DNA of 64,000 nt from Rugalucina vietnamica (Eukaryota; Mollusca; Bivalvia; Lucinida; Lucinidae). Both the position numbers and the translations under genes were made by a program. Of the stretch, positions 51,908 through 63,633 are shown in pieces; the first letter of the stretch is position 1, and the number at the start of each line of letters is the position of its first letter. The stretch spans positions 37,042,329 to 37,106,328 of the forward strand of contig OZ024880.1 of the NCBI GenBank assembly GCA_964017185.1, written 5' to 3'. Below the pieces are notes generated by a model. That model searched no databases. It saw only the letters and a program-made list of their open reading frames with translations, and was not told the origin of the DNA.

Positions 51908-54900
51908 CTGAAATGCATTTAAGGACATTCAATTGACAGAATCTTTAAACACCCATTAATTCATACATGTGGGAGTAAACCAATACATATTAGGGCTGTC
52001 TTAAAGACAATACACTGTAAATTGTTCCATTCCTTGTCTGTTACTGAGTGACCTAAACACCACACCCTTGTACATGTACTGCTAGTACAAGAAGTGGGAC
52101 TTTTACTACAGTATCTTATAGCATGTTTAACAATTTCAATGCCATTCAGCTCAATTAATCTGATTAAATTTGAATTCATGCAGACTAAAATGTAGGTCCC
52201 TGATACCTGTAGGTAAAACTAAGTTTTAGATTAATAGCAGCATCAGGTAGTTTAAGTACAGATGACTTAGCATATACCGGAGTCGTAACTCTTCCTGGAC
52301 AAGAACACAACTTTATTTCACTTATAAATGAATACCAGATGTTTCCATCATATGAAGTAATGCCAGTTATATTTTTCTTTACCACCGATACATGCAACTG
52401 ATAACTTTGGACCTACATGACCGGAGGCGGCACACCAGGGCTTGGATTTTACCTATGATGAGACCCAGCAGTGCCCGCGACCTGCCAGGGTTTAAATCTT
52501 AGCCAATACAGAACAACTCACAGCTCTAGTTCCTCATTATTGCCAGTCTCTCAGTCGGGGGACTGAGTTTTTGGCAGAGATTTTACCACAATTTTCAATC
52601 CGCACTCCTGCGAGTAAAGGTATTTTTAGTTTTAGCAGGGCTTTGAAAATTGAAAAGTTAAAACCCCCGTCCAGGGTGGAAACAAATGGCTGGTGCCACA
52701 AAATGTAAGAGAGTTTGTATTTCCTTGGGTCCTGTGACAAGATTGGCATTTTCTACCATATGCTTAAGATTTTACGAAAAAACAATGGCCCTGGACTAAG
52801 CTTGATTCCCATTCTTCAGGCCCATCTTTTGCCTTATAATGCTGCAGTAAATTAATTAAGACTCTTGTTTGATCTGTTACTTTATAATGTCCCTGTCAAT
52901 AGCTATGGTCATGTTGGGACATGCCATGACTATCAACCTATATTATTAGCCCACCATGTTAGCCTTCACTTCAGGGGACTAAAAACAACTAACCTTTACA
53001 AGTTTCCTCATCCACTTCCTTTGCTCTTACAATACAGGCTGATTGTATGTTCTTTGCCCTAAGTTTGAGGCACATATCTTTCATCAAGCTACGAAGCGGA
53101 GATATTACGACCACAATGTGTTTCTCTCCAGTCATCTGTAAAATTAACAATAATAATGTCCATGTATAGAACACCAATTAATGAATATAACAACGGTTTT
53201 AGTGAAAAAGTCACTTTAAATAATTTTCACAAACAATTTTGTCTCTGACAATATTTTTTTTATTTTATATATGAGCCTGTGCATGAGAAAACCAACAATT
53301 TGCATATGCAAAATTAAAGGTGACCGCAAAGCTGATCAGCGCCTTTGTTTTGCTACACAGATAGTGCAATCCCACTTCTTAAATCCGAAATTTAAAGTTT
53401 CTAGCCTGCTAAACAATTTTGTCTCTGACAATATATGAGCCTGTGCATGAGAAAACCAACAATTTGCATATGCAAAAACAAAGGTGCATTTGGGGATGGG
53501 AAAGGGGCCTCATTTTTGCCAAGATCATATAAAGCCCTAGAAAAAATTTCTGTGCGCCGTCTGTAAACTGCGATGGGCATGCCCAGAATTGAGAAATAAA
53601 TGTTGTCACAAAGTGTAATGTGAAATTATCGCATAACTGAAGGGCGAGGCTCAAAGTAAGACATGTTCAACAATCTTACCTCTTCCAAAATCAACGGAGG
53701 AAGGATGAAACAATTCGGGACTTTGAACTTCCGGTTTATTTGTTCAGTCACGTGACTATTTGTTGCTACGGTATGAAAACAAATGGTCGCCGTGTATGAC
53801 GACTGCATATAACAGGTGGATAATTATTTGTAAAATAATAATTTGAACGAGTTAATGTGCTTTAAAACTGGTGTATTCATGTTAATGTATATGTTTTTTA
53901 TTTGGAAATCAAGAGAAATATAGGTGACATGTTTATTATTGTTGTTTTTCTTCCTTCCCTTTTGAACTAACGAATTGTAAACAACGACAGTAGCAAACTG
54001 TGTATGTCAGAGAATTGGAATCAGAATAGTGCAGCAGTTGGAATATGTCAAAATGACAATACCACACCATGCAGCGACCTGAGAAAACATTAGCTCCCAT
54101 ATATAAACTAAGTTTAAGACCCCACTTAGACGCACACTCATCTGACAATCCCGCTGATGAAATGAGAAATTCTGGAAGGTCATTCAGGTTGGTCACTGTC
54201 CTGTCATTATTTTAAATTCAGTTTACAGAAAACAAAATTTTAATAAGACTATTGGTCACACGATTTTGTTTTGGAATAGAGGAGCTGAAGTATTGAATTA
54301 AGCCTCCGAGTGATTTTTCATGAAAATACATGGAAGTCTACATGTTGTTTTCCAAAGGTGGCGAATAATTACCAGCCAGGGTGGTTTAGTGTGAATGACC
54401 AGAAAGAATGTTCATCGGCTTCAAATTTTCATACCTAGATTATGTCAGTCTCTCAATTATTTACACATAGAATATGTTGGTCTTTCTTCCTAACCAGAAA
54501 AGACTCTTGATCAGCATAAATTATTTAGAACTTGAATTTGTCGGTCACTCTTCCTAACTAGAAAAGGCGGTTTAGTTTGATTCACCAGATAGACTCTTCA
54601 TCAGCTTCAATTATTTACAACTTGAATATGTCGGTCACTCTCCCTAACCAGAAAAGGCGGTTTAGTTTGATTCACCAGATAGACTCTTCATTGGCATCAA
54701 TTATTTACAACTTGAATATGTCGGTCACTCTTCCTAACCAGAAAAGGCGGTTTAGTTCGATTCACCAGATAGACTCTTCATCGGCATCAATTATTTACAA
54801 CTTGAATATGTCGGTCTCTCTTCCTAACCAGAAAAGGCGGTTTAGTTTGATTCACCAGATAGACTCTTCATCGGCATCAATTATTTACAACTTGAATATG

Positions 54901-57076
54901 TCGGTCTCTCTTCCTAACCAAAAAAGGCGGTTTAGTTTGATTCACCAGATAGACTCTTCATCGGCATCAATTATTTACAACTTGAATATGTCGGTCTCTC
55001 TTCCTAACCAAAAAAGGCGGTTTAGTTTGATTCACCAGATACTCTTCATCGGCATCAATTATTTACAACTTGAATATGTCGGTCACTCTTCCTAACCAGA
55101 AAAGGCGGTTCAGTTTGATTCACCAGATAGACTCTTCATCGGCATCAATTATTTACAGCTTGAATATGTCGGTCTCTCTTCCTAACCAGAAAAGGTGGTT
55201 TAGTTTGATTCTCCAGATAGACTCTTCATCAGCTTCAATTATTTACAACTTGAATATGTCGGTCTCTCTTCCTAACCAGAAAAGGCGGTTTAGTTTGATT
55301 CACCATCGGCATCAATTATTTACGACTTGAATGTGTCGGTCACTCTTCCTAACCAGAAAAGTCGGTTTAGTTTGATTCACCAGATAGACTCTTCATCGGC
55401 ATTAATTATTAAGAACTTGAATATGTCAGTCTCTCTTCCTAACCAGAAAAGGCGGTTTAGTTTGATTGACCAGATAGACTGGTCATCAGCTTCAATTATT
55501 TACAACTTGAATATGTCAGTCTCTCTTTTTAACCAGAAAAGACGGTTTAGTTTGATTGACCAGATAGGCTCTTCATCGGCATCAATTATTAAGAACTTGA
55601 ATATGTCAGTCTCTCTTTCTAACCAGGAGAGAATTATATAATTAAAGTAAATTGAACAGAAAGAATATTCATCAGCTTCAATTATTCATACCTAGAATAT
55701 GTCGGTGTCTCTTACTTACCAGAACATACATGTGATGAGTCTGAAAGAGGAATCAGGGGGATTTTTGATCCATTTCAGGGAGATTTTTGAAAAATGTATA
55801 GAATATATAGGAAAATTCCTGATTCATTTCAGGGAGGATTTGAATTTTTGTTAAAAAAGTGGTACATTTTAGAAGAATTTTTACCAATTTTATGGCTCAT
55901 TTCCTGGAGTCTCCCTGATGATGAGGGAGGTATCACATGTATGCCAGAAAAGACGGTTTAGATTGATTGATCAGATAGAAACTTACCGGGCTTCATTTAT
56001 TTACATATATGGAGTCGCCTAAGTTTACTTGACTAGATAGGATGTTCACCGGCTTCATTTATTTACACCTTGAATATGTCGGTCTCTCTTACAAACCAGA
56101 AAAAACAGTTTAGTTTCATTGACTTGATAGAAAATGCCATGGCTTCAAATATTTACACCTAGAATTTGTCGGTCTCTTTTATTATTTTTTTTGGTCTGTC
56201 TTACTGGGGTCAGCAACAACCATATTCTGTTTCTTTTAAAGTTATACGATTTGTAACTTTTGACCCTATAAATTCAACGGAAAGGGATTAAAAGTTTTAG
56301 AGAAAGGTTCTTAACATTTTTGTGAGTTGATTGGGAGAAAAGTAAGAACAGAAGGCCCATGCAGGGGTACAGTTTAATAATAATTAATAAAAAAAAAAAA
56401 AAAAAAAAAGCAATCTGATTGTGTAGATAATGTAAATAACATCGGATTTTAATCAGATTGAAAAAAAAAAAAAAAGAAAGAAACATAACAACAACACAGA
56501 CACATGGCGATGTCTTCTTTCTTCTGATATACCTGCAATGAAAATATAAAATTTAATTAATTTGTTCTTAGACATGTTTGATGTATTTTCAAAACAAAAT
56601 TCTAGTGCAAAAATACAATGGAAATACCGCTACATCATTAGAATTACCAACCACCAACCTCGCTTGAATTATTATATGTTTTGATTAAAATTATAGTTAC
56701 TTTGGTAAAATATCAAGTTCACAATGCAAGGAATACCATATTTCTACGTAATGAATGTAATTATGAAGGAAAAATACGAGAACATGAACTATTGTGTGCT
56801 TTTTTCATCATTTTTCCTTACACAATAATGCAAATATATGGTCTGTTTTCATATCGACGCCATATTGTTTTGATAATTTCCAATAGCAACCAACGCTGTG
56901 ACGTCACAACATTTCACCGAATCGCTCTTGCCAAATCCTGTCGGGAGAACACAAAATGTGTTTCTCCCAGACAGAATACTAGAAATTACTTTCAACTGTT
57001 TGGTGTTCAGATCGTACTGGTAGTTATATGTTGACTTTATCGAGCGGAAAATCTCTTCAACTGCATGTTTATCCAT
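51763..57076 (-). CDS. RecQ-like DNA helicase, N-terminal four exons
   Basis: ATP-dependent 3'-5' DNA unwinding enzyme of superfamily 2. Exons in transcription order: 57076-56918, 53727-53680, 53135-52994, 51907-51763, with GT/AG borders and matching phases (0, 0, 1, 2), giving about 165 residues. Seen: motif 0-like glutamine in LNTKQLKVI (Gln27); Walker A LPTGFGKSDS (Lys50); CFILPPLILEE; motif Ia ISPLRSLMKD (80-89); IVFASPEVMQDERWRKML; motif II DEAHCISEW (DEAH 157-160). Motifs III-VI, the RQC and any HRDC domain should follow, but no exon for them was found to the left. The gene is therefore either truncated or has distant exons. Intron 1 holds the 90-bp minisatellite. Confidence 0.8.
52994..53135 (-). 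CDS. RecQ-like exon 3 (motif Ia)
   Basis: Acceptor ttacag|ATG, donor AAAG|gttagt; 142 nt. Encodes GEKHIVVVISPLRSLMKDM and a 27-residue continuation. Confidence 0.85.
53273..53408 (-). mobile_element. Family B MITE copy 18 and a duplicated flank
   Basis: GAGCCTGTGCATGAGAAAAC with a collapsed centre (GACCGCAAAGCTGATCAGCG). The flank AACAATTTTGTCTCTGACAA at about 53231 recurs at 53411, followed by a second truncated start of the MITE (53437-53490). A tandem duplication of the insertion junction explains this. Confidence 0.75.
53680..53727 (-). CDS. RecQ-like exon 2 (48 nt)
   Basis: Encodes FKVPNCFILPPLILEE between Walker A and motif Ia, the expected place for the LP.L hydrophobic strand. Donor GAG|gtaaga is strong; acceptor ccggaag|TTC has a poor pyrimidine tract and was chosen because it keeps phase 0. 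Confidence 0.72.
54370..56180 (+). repeat. 90-bp minisatellite in RecQ intron 1
   Basis: Core 54560-55640 has about twelve head-to-tail 90-bp units: TTAGTTTGATTCACCAGATA, CTCTTCATCGGCATCAATTA, CTTGAATATGTCGGTCTCTC, CCTAACCAGAAAAGGCGG. Diverged units extend to about 54370 and 56180. As 90 is divisible by three, plus-strand frames of 172, 86 and 104 codons persist with a 30-residue period; frame breaks come from a few 1-3 or 15 bp deletions. No coding evidence beyond this. Confidence 0.92.
56390..56475. repeat. Two oligo-A tracts
   Basis: Runs of about 19 and 16 A flank CAATCTGATTGTG and its near-inverse TTTTAATCAGATTG, a small A-rich foldback. Confidence 0.6.
56918..57076 (-). CDS. RecQ-like exon 1 (Walker A)
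   Basis: ATG at 57076-57074 opens MDKHAVEEIFRSIKSTY; 53 codons end LPTGFGKSDS with donor TCG|gtgaaa. The upstream 120 bp contains GGCGCATC and GTCATGTGATCAC, a plausible compact promoter. Confidence 0.82.
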
Positions 57077-57617
57077 TGTAACATGGCTGCCAATGATTTC
57101 GATCGATGATTATTTTAGTAGCGCACCGGCTTTGGCGCATCTCGTTAAGGTCATGTGATCACATTAGCAACCGCCGCGGCTAGCCAAAAATAACTTACAG
57201 GTGGGCCTCTTTTAAAGGGACCTTCTCGATAAATATTTTGAATCACTCTTTTTTAAATACACACAAGGCTGACCAAAGAATTTTTTGAGTTGGAACCGAA
57301 ATTTCTTTAACGAGGGTTACTTAGTTACTTTGCTAGAGGCGCGCATTAAATCTCTGCGCGGATTTTGATCCATTTTTGTACACAGCAATCTACAAGTCGG
57401 ACAAAGCTGGAGAGAATGGTACCCGGCTCGGAGGCGGCGGACGACTTGTAGATCTGCAGTTAGTACTATATCTGTGTCATCTAATGCATAATTCTGCAAT
57501 TCACACATCTTGCCATTCATCATGATAGGATATCAGAGCCTAAAGTCATAAAATAGGAAGTCTTATAGGTTTGGGTTTTGTGACACAAATCTGCCTCTAT
57601 TGTCACTGATGTTTAGA

Positions 57618-57790
57618 TAAATAGAATCCATCATGGGTGGTCAGTGGAGATAGGAAAATCTCAACCCGAGGGTCCATCCGTTCCAGTGGGAAACGAGGCT
57701 CGCCGAGTTTCCCACTGGAACGATGTACCCGACGGTTGAGATTTTCCTTTCTCCACTGAACACCACTGATGGATTCTTTTTCTTACATAC
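57618..57790. repeat. Terminal hairpin, left copy 1
   Basis: GAATCCATCATGGGTGGTCA, GGTCCATCCGTTCCAGTGGG and CTCGCCGAG form the left half, loop and start of the complement ending GATGGATTC. About 75-bp arms. Confidence 0.85.
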
Positions 57791-58162
57791 CCCGATTAGG
57801 CCTAAATTCATTTTACCGGTAAAGTAACCTGGTACCGTGCTTTAACTCTGATGACGTAGTGTTTATTACAGATATGACGTCAAATGTAAATAAATCGTTG
57901 TCAAAGTCAAAAGACATGCAGTTCTGATTTGTTTTTCGTTGAAAACTAGCGTGAATCAAGATTATACCCATTGAATTCACACCAGTTTAGTCTAATTTTG
58001 AACATTATTGCTGCAAGCAGCTGCTTTGGGCTAGAAACGATCGAATTTTGTCGCGTGCTTTTCTTATCTTGTATGAGCGACCAAGCCAGCAGTGTAAGAT
58101 CGATTTATCTACCATCACTAAAATACCGGAATTTTTCTATCTTTATGATAGAGGTATGAAAA

Positions 58163-58325
58163 ATAGAATCCATCATGGGTGGTCAGTGGAGATAGGAAAT
58201 TCTCACCCCGAGGGTCCATCCGTTCCAGTGGGAAACGAGGCTCGCCGAGTTTCCCACTGGAACGGTGGGCCCGAGGGTTGAGATTTTCCTTTCTCCACTG
58301 AACACAACTGATGGATTCTTTTTCT
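58163..58325. repeat. Terminal hairpin, left copy 2
   Basis: Near-identical to copy 1, offset 542 bp; the following unique sequence is also duplicated. Confidence 0.85.
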
Positions 58326-58387
58326 TACATACCCCGATCAGGCCTAAATTCATTTTACCGGTAAAGTAACCTGGTACCGTGCTTTAA

Positions 58388-58554
58388 GGTAACTGAGTGG
58401 CCACCTATTGGGAAAATAGCTGCTCATTCGGCTTACGATATGTTTCATGGTATAAGTACCTGATTGTTAGTTTGGTTTTTTCCCACCTCGGTTTTTGGAG
58501 TGGGAATCTTTTTCTGATTGCGCCTTTTCCTGATCTTTGCCTACTTGTACCTTT
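58388..58554 (+). mobile_element. Family F short form inserted at TTAA (copy in unit 2)
   Basis: Unit 1 has the uninterrupted GTGCTTTAACTCTGATG (57838 region). Unit 2 has GTGCTTTAA, then 167 bp starting GGTAACTGAGTGG and ending TTGTACCTTT, then TTAACTCTGATG. TTAA is therefore duplicated on both sides of the insert. Confidence 0.75.
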
Positions 58555-58879
58555 TTAACTCTGATGACGTAGTGTTTATTACAGATATGACGTCAAATGT
58601 AAATAAATCGTTGTCAAAGTCAAAAGACATGCAGTTCTGATTTGTTTTTCGTTGAAAACTAGCGTGAATCAAGATTATACCCATTGAATTCACACCAGTT
58701 TAGTCTAATTTTGAACATTATTGCTGCAAGCAGCTGCTTTGGGCTAGAAACGATCGAATTTTGTCGCGTGCTTTTCTTATCTTGTATGAGCGACCAAGCC
58801 AGCAGTGTAAGATCGATTTATCTACCATCACTAAAATACCGGAATTTTTCTATCTTTATGATAGAGGTATGTATGAAAA

Positions 58880-59045
58880 ATAGAATCCATCATGGGTGGT
58901 CAGTGGAGATAGGAAATTCTCACCCCGAGGGTCCATCCGTTCCAGTGGGAAACGAGGCTCGCCGAGTTTCCCACTGGAACGGTGGGCCCGAGGGTTGAGA
59001 TTTTCCTTTCTCCACTGAACACAACTGATGGATTCTTTTTCTTAC
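58880..59045. repeat. Terminal hairpin, left copy 3
   Basis: Third copy, 717 bp after copy 2. Spacing exceeds the first interval because unit 2 carries the family F insert. Confidence 0.85.
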
Positions 59046-59104
59046 ATACCCCGATCAGGCCTAAATTCATTTTACCGGTAAAGTAACCTGGTACCGTGCT
59101 TTAA

Positions 59105-59271
59105 GGTAACTGAGTGGCCACCTATTGGGAAAATAGCTGCTCATTCGGCTTACGATATGTTTCATGGTATAAGTACCTGATTGTTAGTTTGGTTTTTTCC
59201 CACCTCGGTTTTTGGAGTGGGAATCTTTTTCTGATTGCGCCTTTTCCTGATCTTTGCCTACTTGTACCTTT
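59105..59271 (+). mobile_element. Family F short form inserted at TTAA (copy in unit 3)
   Basis: Same 167-bp insert and same TTAA position as in unit 2, so insertion preceded the second duplication. Confidence 0.75.
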
Positions 59272-60489
59272 TTAACTCTGATGACGTAGTGTTTATTACG
59301 GATATGACATCAAATGTAAATAAATCGTTGTCAAAGTCAAAAGAGATGCAGTTTTGATTTGTTTTTAGTTGAAAACGAGCGTGAATCAAGATTATAAACA
59401 AAGAATTTACACCAGTTTAGTCTAGTTTTGTTAAACATTATTGCTGCAAGTAGCTGCTTTTGGCTAGAAACGATCGAATTTAGTCGCGTGCTTTTCTTAT
59501 CTTGTATGAGCAACCAAGCCAGCAGTGTAAGATCGATTTATCTACCACCACTAAAATACCGGAGTTTTTCTATCTTCACACTGGTAAATGTAAAAGTACT
59601 GGAGCTGGTTGCAACGAACTGGTGCAGTCTAAATTACGCACTGGAGTAAGATTAAAATGGCGGAAAAGGTAAATAAATCTTATACCTCTTTTCATTACCA
59701 TTCCCTTATAAACTTGTTTGTATTTTGTTTGTCATGTCACCTAGAGCAGAGAAGGGCGGAATCATTGCAGTTTATGATTTTATCACGCAATATGCGATTT
59801 ATTTCATGGGTTAGAAGCCAAATCCGATACAGTTCTACCAGTATAACCGATGGCATGTGTGTTCATGCCAAAACTGAGGGTAAAATGCATGTTTGGGCAT
59901 AGTTTTTGTTATATTGTCATATATTTATGAATAAACATCCAAGAAACACGATTTCCGATCGCCAGTTTTGTTCTTGGTATCGAAGCAAATGTTTTATTGA
60001 GGATTTTCTATTACAACGCACTGGGAGCATTTTTTTAATCATTGGTACAACGCACTGGTGGTTGCACAAACTTGCTTCATTGTTGCTGATTTCCAATAGC
60101 CAAAGCATCTAACTCGCTCAATCATTAAGCAATCTTATATGAACATCAACGTGATAAATTGTACCTTCAGAAATTCTGATGTTTCTAGTAGAAAAGTGCC
60201 AAAAGCAGGACAATCATGTAATATATGTTTTAGAAATAAGCAGTATTTGTAATCATTGAACACTGGGCTATCGAATAAATGAGTTTTAAACCATGTTTAT
60301 ATTCAATATTTGGAATTATCTGCCCATGTTTAGCCAATAATATACTTATTTTTCCTATATGCATCACCAAACGGTAACCATAGCAGCAATAGACAAAATA
60401 ATTTCGACAGATTGCTTGCAATGATCAAAGGTTTCCATCCATAGTGCAGATTATATTTTTCTTTTGGTCCTTTGAGATCAGCGAGGGTA

Positions 60490-61648
60490 AATTGGATTAT
60501 AGCACTTTTCGCATTGTAAAGAATTTGGGCTTATACTCCATACTCCCGGTCCCGAATATCTACACAATGGAAAGGTACAGTGTTACATCTCAACTCAGCT
60601 CAACTTACTCAGCTCATCATGCTCATCACATAGGGACAAAAGTATGCATATTTTGGCTGATAGTTCGGGTCTTTCTTGAGGCCAAAACGCAACGAATTCT
60701 CAGCTTAGCTTAACTCATCCAGCTCAGCTTACAGCTTACCGTATTTATTCTGTGGACTGTTATATTCCTTATATATAAGCCTTTTTTAGGTATATTGAAG
60801 ATAGTTATACCATACGGTATGATCAAAGGTGTACAAGTTGAATAGGATAAGTTGTTAAAGTTGCATTTAATATAACAAATAGTAGCTGATGTGTAGCACG
60901 AACTATTCATGGATACTAAACAATGTAAGTTGAGTTGGATGAGTTTTTTCTTTCTTATTTTTGCTCGACACATAGAGTGGCTGTACTCTGTGAATCGACT
61001 CTTAACATATAACCACCATCTATGTTTTAGGAAAAATAGAACAAAAATCAAACTTTCGTCTAACAACTATCATATTTACAGTCTTATAAATCTCCGCATA
61101 TGGGCCACAACGCAAAAAATGTACCTTCGGACAATATTTTGGGCATTAGAAAATTTTTTAGTGTATATTGTTTCTTGATTCTAATAGCCTTTATTTGACA
61201 AGATTACTCAAGTTAGTTTTTTAGTTATGACACATTTATTAAATGACCCATACAGAGGTCATTGTCCCGAAATATGACGCCAAAGTTGCGTAATGCATTT
61301 CTGCATGTTTGACGTGCCTACAAAACTCAAGACATTCGCTTAAAATTATTCAAGTACTGGCCAGAAACTTTTGATTAGTTTGAATAAAAATAAAACTTAG
61401 ATCCTTTAAGAGCAGTGAGTATATAAATGAGAAAAGGGATGTGCCCTACCGCGGTTTCGGTTACTTAAGCCTCTTCAGTGACCCTTATAATTTGGCAAAA
61501 TGGAGCCAAAGACAAATACTGTAATTTTGCAACTTTCAACAGAAAAGTCGATACAAAGACTTGTATGATCCAAACAGACCAAATATTTAAAACGTTGCTT
61601 AGAAAAATACTCTAAACCGATAATGAATTTCTGATTCCTCAGAATACC
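60490..61648. other. Spacer of the large inverted repeat
   Basis: AT-rich, non-coding. It contains a decayed family C hairpin (about 60945-61050, TTTTTGCTCGACACATAG and CATCTATGTTTTAGG) and a CAGCTCAACTTACTCAGCTC-rich patch at about 60590-60740. Confidence 0.5.
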
Positions 61649-61702
61649 CTCGCTGATCTCAAAGGACCAAAAGGAAATATAATCTGCACTACGGATGGAA
61701 AG

Positions 61703-61925
61703 GTACAAGCAGGCAATGATCCGGAAATGGCGCAATCAGAAAGAAATTCCCACTACATAAACCGAGGGTTGGGAAAAACTAAAATGGCACTTAAGTACTT
61801 ATACCAAGAACACATATCGTAAGCCGAGTGTGCAGCTATTCCCCAATAAGCGGCCACTTAGTTACCCGAACTGAACTTAAAATATGAAAACGTGCATAAG
61901 GCTCAAACAGCACAAAAATTTCATC
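61703..61925 (-). mobile_element. Family F long form inside the right arm
   Basis: Interrupts the pairing of the right arm with the left arm (left counterpart near 60430-60445 is uninterrupted). Reverse orientation: AAAGGTACAAGCAGGC to GCGGCCACTTAGTTACCC, then the GCACAAAAATTTC extension. Confidence 0.75.
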
Positions 61926-63365
61926 ATTAGAAGCAATCTGTCGGAATTATTTTGTCTATTATTGTGACATCCTGGTTGCTATGGTTACCGTTTGACGATA
62001 TTAAGTATATTATTTGCTAAAACAAGAGCAGATAACTTCAAATATTGAAAATAAATATGTTTAAAAAACCCATTTATTCGATAGCCTAGTGTTCAATGAT
62101 TACAAATACAGTTTCATTTCTAAAACATATATTACATGATTGTCCTGCTAAAATTTGGGAGTTTTCTGCTAGAAACGTTAGAATGTCCGAAGGTACATTT
62201 TGTCATGTTGATGTTTATATAAGATTGCTTAATGATTGGGCGAGTTAGATGCTTTGTTTATGTGAAATCAGCAACCCTGAAGCAAGTTTGTGCAACCACC
62301 AGTGCGTTGTACCAATGATTCAAAAAATGCTCCCAGTGCGTTGTAATAGAAATTCCTCAATAAAACATTTGCTTCGATACCAAGAAAAAATTGGCGATCG
62401 GAAATCGTGTTTCTTGAATGTTTATTCATAGGTATATGACAATACAACAAAAACTATGCCCAAACATGCATTTTCCTCTCAATTTCGGCACGAAAACACA
62501 TGCCATCGGTCATGCTGGTAGAACTGTAACGGATTTGGCTTCTAACCTATGAAATAAATCGCATATTGCGTGATAAAATCAGAAACTGCAATGATTTCGC
62601 CCTTCTCTGCGCTAGGTGACATGACAAATAAAATACACATATGTTTATAATGGAATGGTAATGATAAGAGGTATAAGATTTATTTACCTTTTCCGCCATT
62701 TTAATCTTACTCCAGTGCGTAATTTAGACTGCACCAGTTCGTTGCAACCAGCTCCAGTACTTTTACATTTACCAGTGTGATCTTTATGATAGAGGTATGT
62801 AAGAAAATCTAGGTATGTAAGAAAAGATTTTCTACCTCTATCATAAAGATAGAAAAATTCCGGTATTTTAGTGGTGGTAGATAAATCGATCTTACACTGC
62901 TGGTTTGGTTGCTCATGCCCGGGTGCTCATGCAAGATAAGAAAAGCACGCGGTATAATTCGATCGTTTCTACTGCTTGCAGCAATAGCGTTCACCAAAAC
63001 TAGACAAAAGTGATGTTTTTCACAGCGAGTATTCTTGAATTACGCTCGTTTTAAAATAAAAACAAATAAAAACTACATCTCTGTTGACTTTGACAGCGAT
63101 TTATTTACATTTGACGTCACATCCGTAATATGCACAACGTCACAAGGGTTAAAGCACGGTACCAGGTTACGTTACCGGTAAAAGGATAAAATCGGAGTAT
63201 GTAAGAAAAAGAATCGATCATGGGTGTTAAGTGGAGAAAGGAAAATCCCAACCCGAGGGTCCACCGTTCCAGTGGGAAACTCGGCGAGCCTCGTTTCCCA
63301 CTGGAACGGGTGGACCCTCGGGTTGGGATTTTCCTATCTCCACTGGACACCCATGATGGATTCTA

Positions 63366-63633
63366 TTTATCTTTGGACATACAAGTTATATTTTTAAACC
63401 TTCATGCTTTTTGAGGCACATTTTATGTCTTTTCTGTTGGTCCTTCTGAACAAATTTAAACAAAAGATAAATTTTCAAAGAATGGTATAATCTGTCAGAG
63501 CAACCCTGCATAAAGAGGAACCCACCCACCCCTCAAAATGGTGATAATCTAAGGTGGTATTTCTTTTTGGGTCTCCAAGTTTCATGTTTGCTGTCTGTTT
63601 CAGAAGCATCATAGTTTCTTTGACCTAACATAT
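63366..63633. other. Short non-coding stretch
   Basis: No supported feature between the foldback end and the last MITE. Confidence 0.4.

Larger units (their letters stand above)
57618..63365. mobile_element. Large inverted-repeat (foldback) locus, about 5.7 kb
   Basis: The left arm (about 59390-60490 plus outer repeats from 57618) is mirrored by the right arm (61648-63365). Paired landmarks: the hairpin at 58880-59045 with 63204-63365; GATCGATTTATCTACC with GGTAGATAAATCGATC; ACTGGTGGTTGCACAAACTT with AAGTTTGTGCAACCACCAGT; CCTTTGAGATCAGCGAGGGT with ACCCTCGCTGATCTCAAAGG. A spacer of about 1.2 kb (60490-61648) separates the arms. No transposase frame is seen, so it is a non-autonomous or composite element. 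The left end is triplicated. Confidence 0.8.

Noticed and set aside
56681..57034. 117-codon plus-strand frame
   Set aside because: Antisense to RecQ-like exon 1, which has clear helicase motifs.
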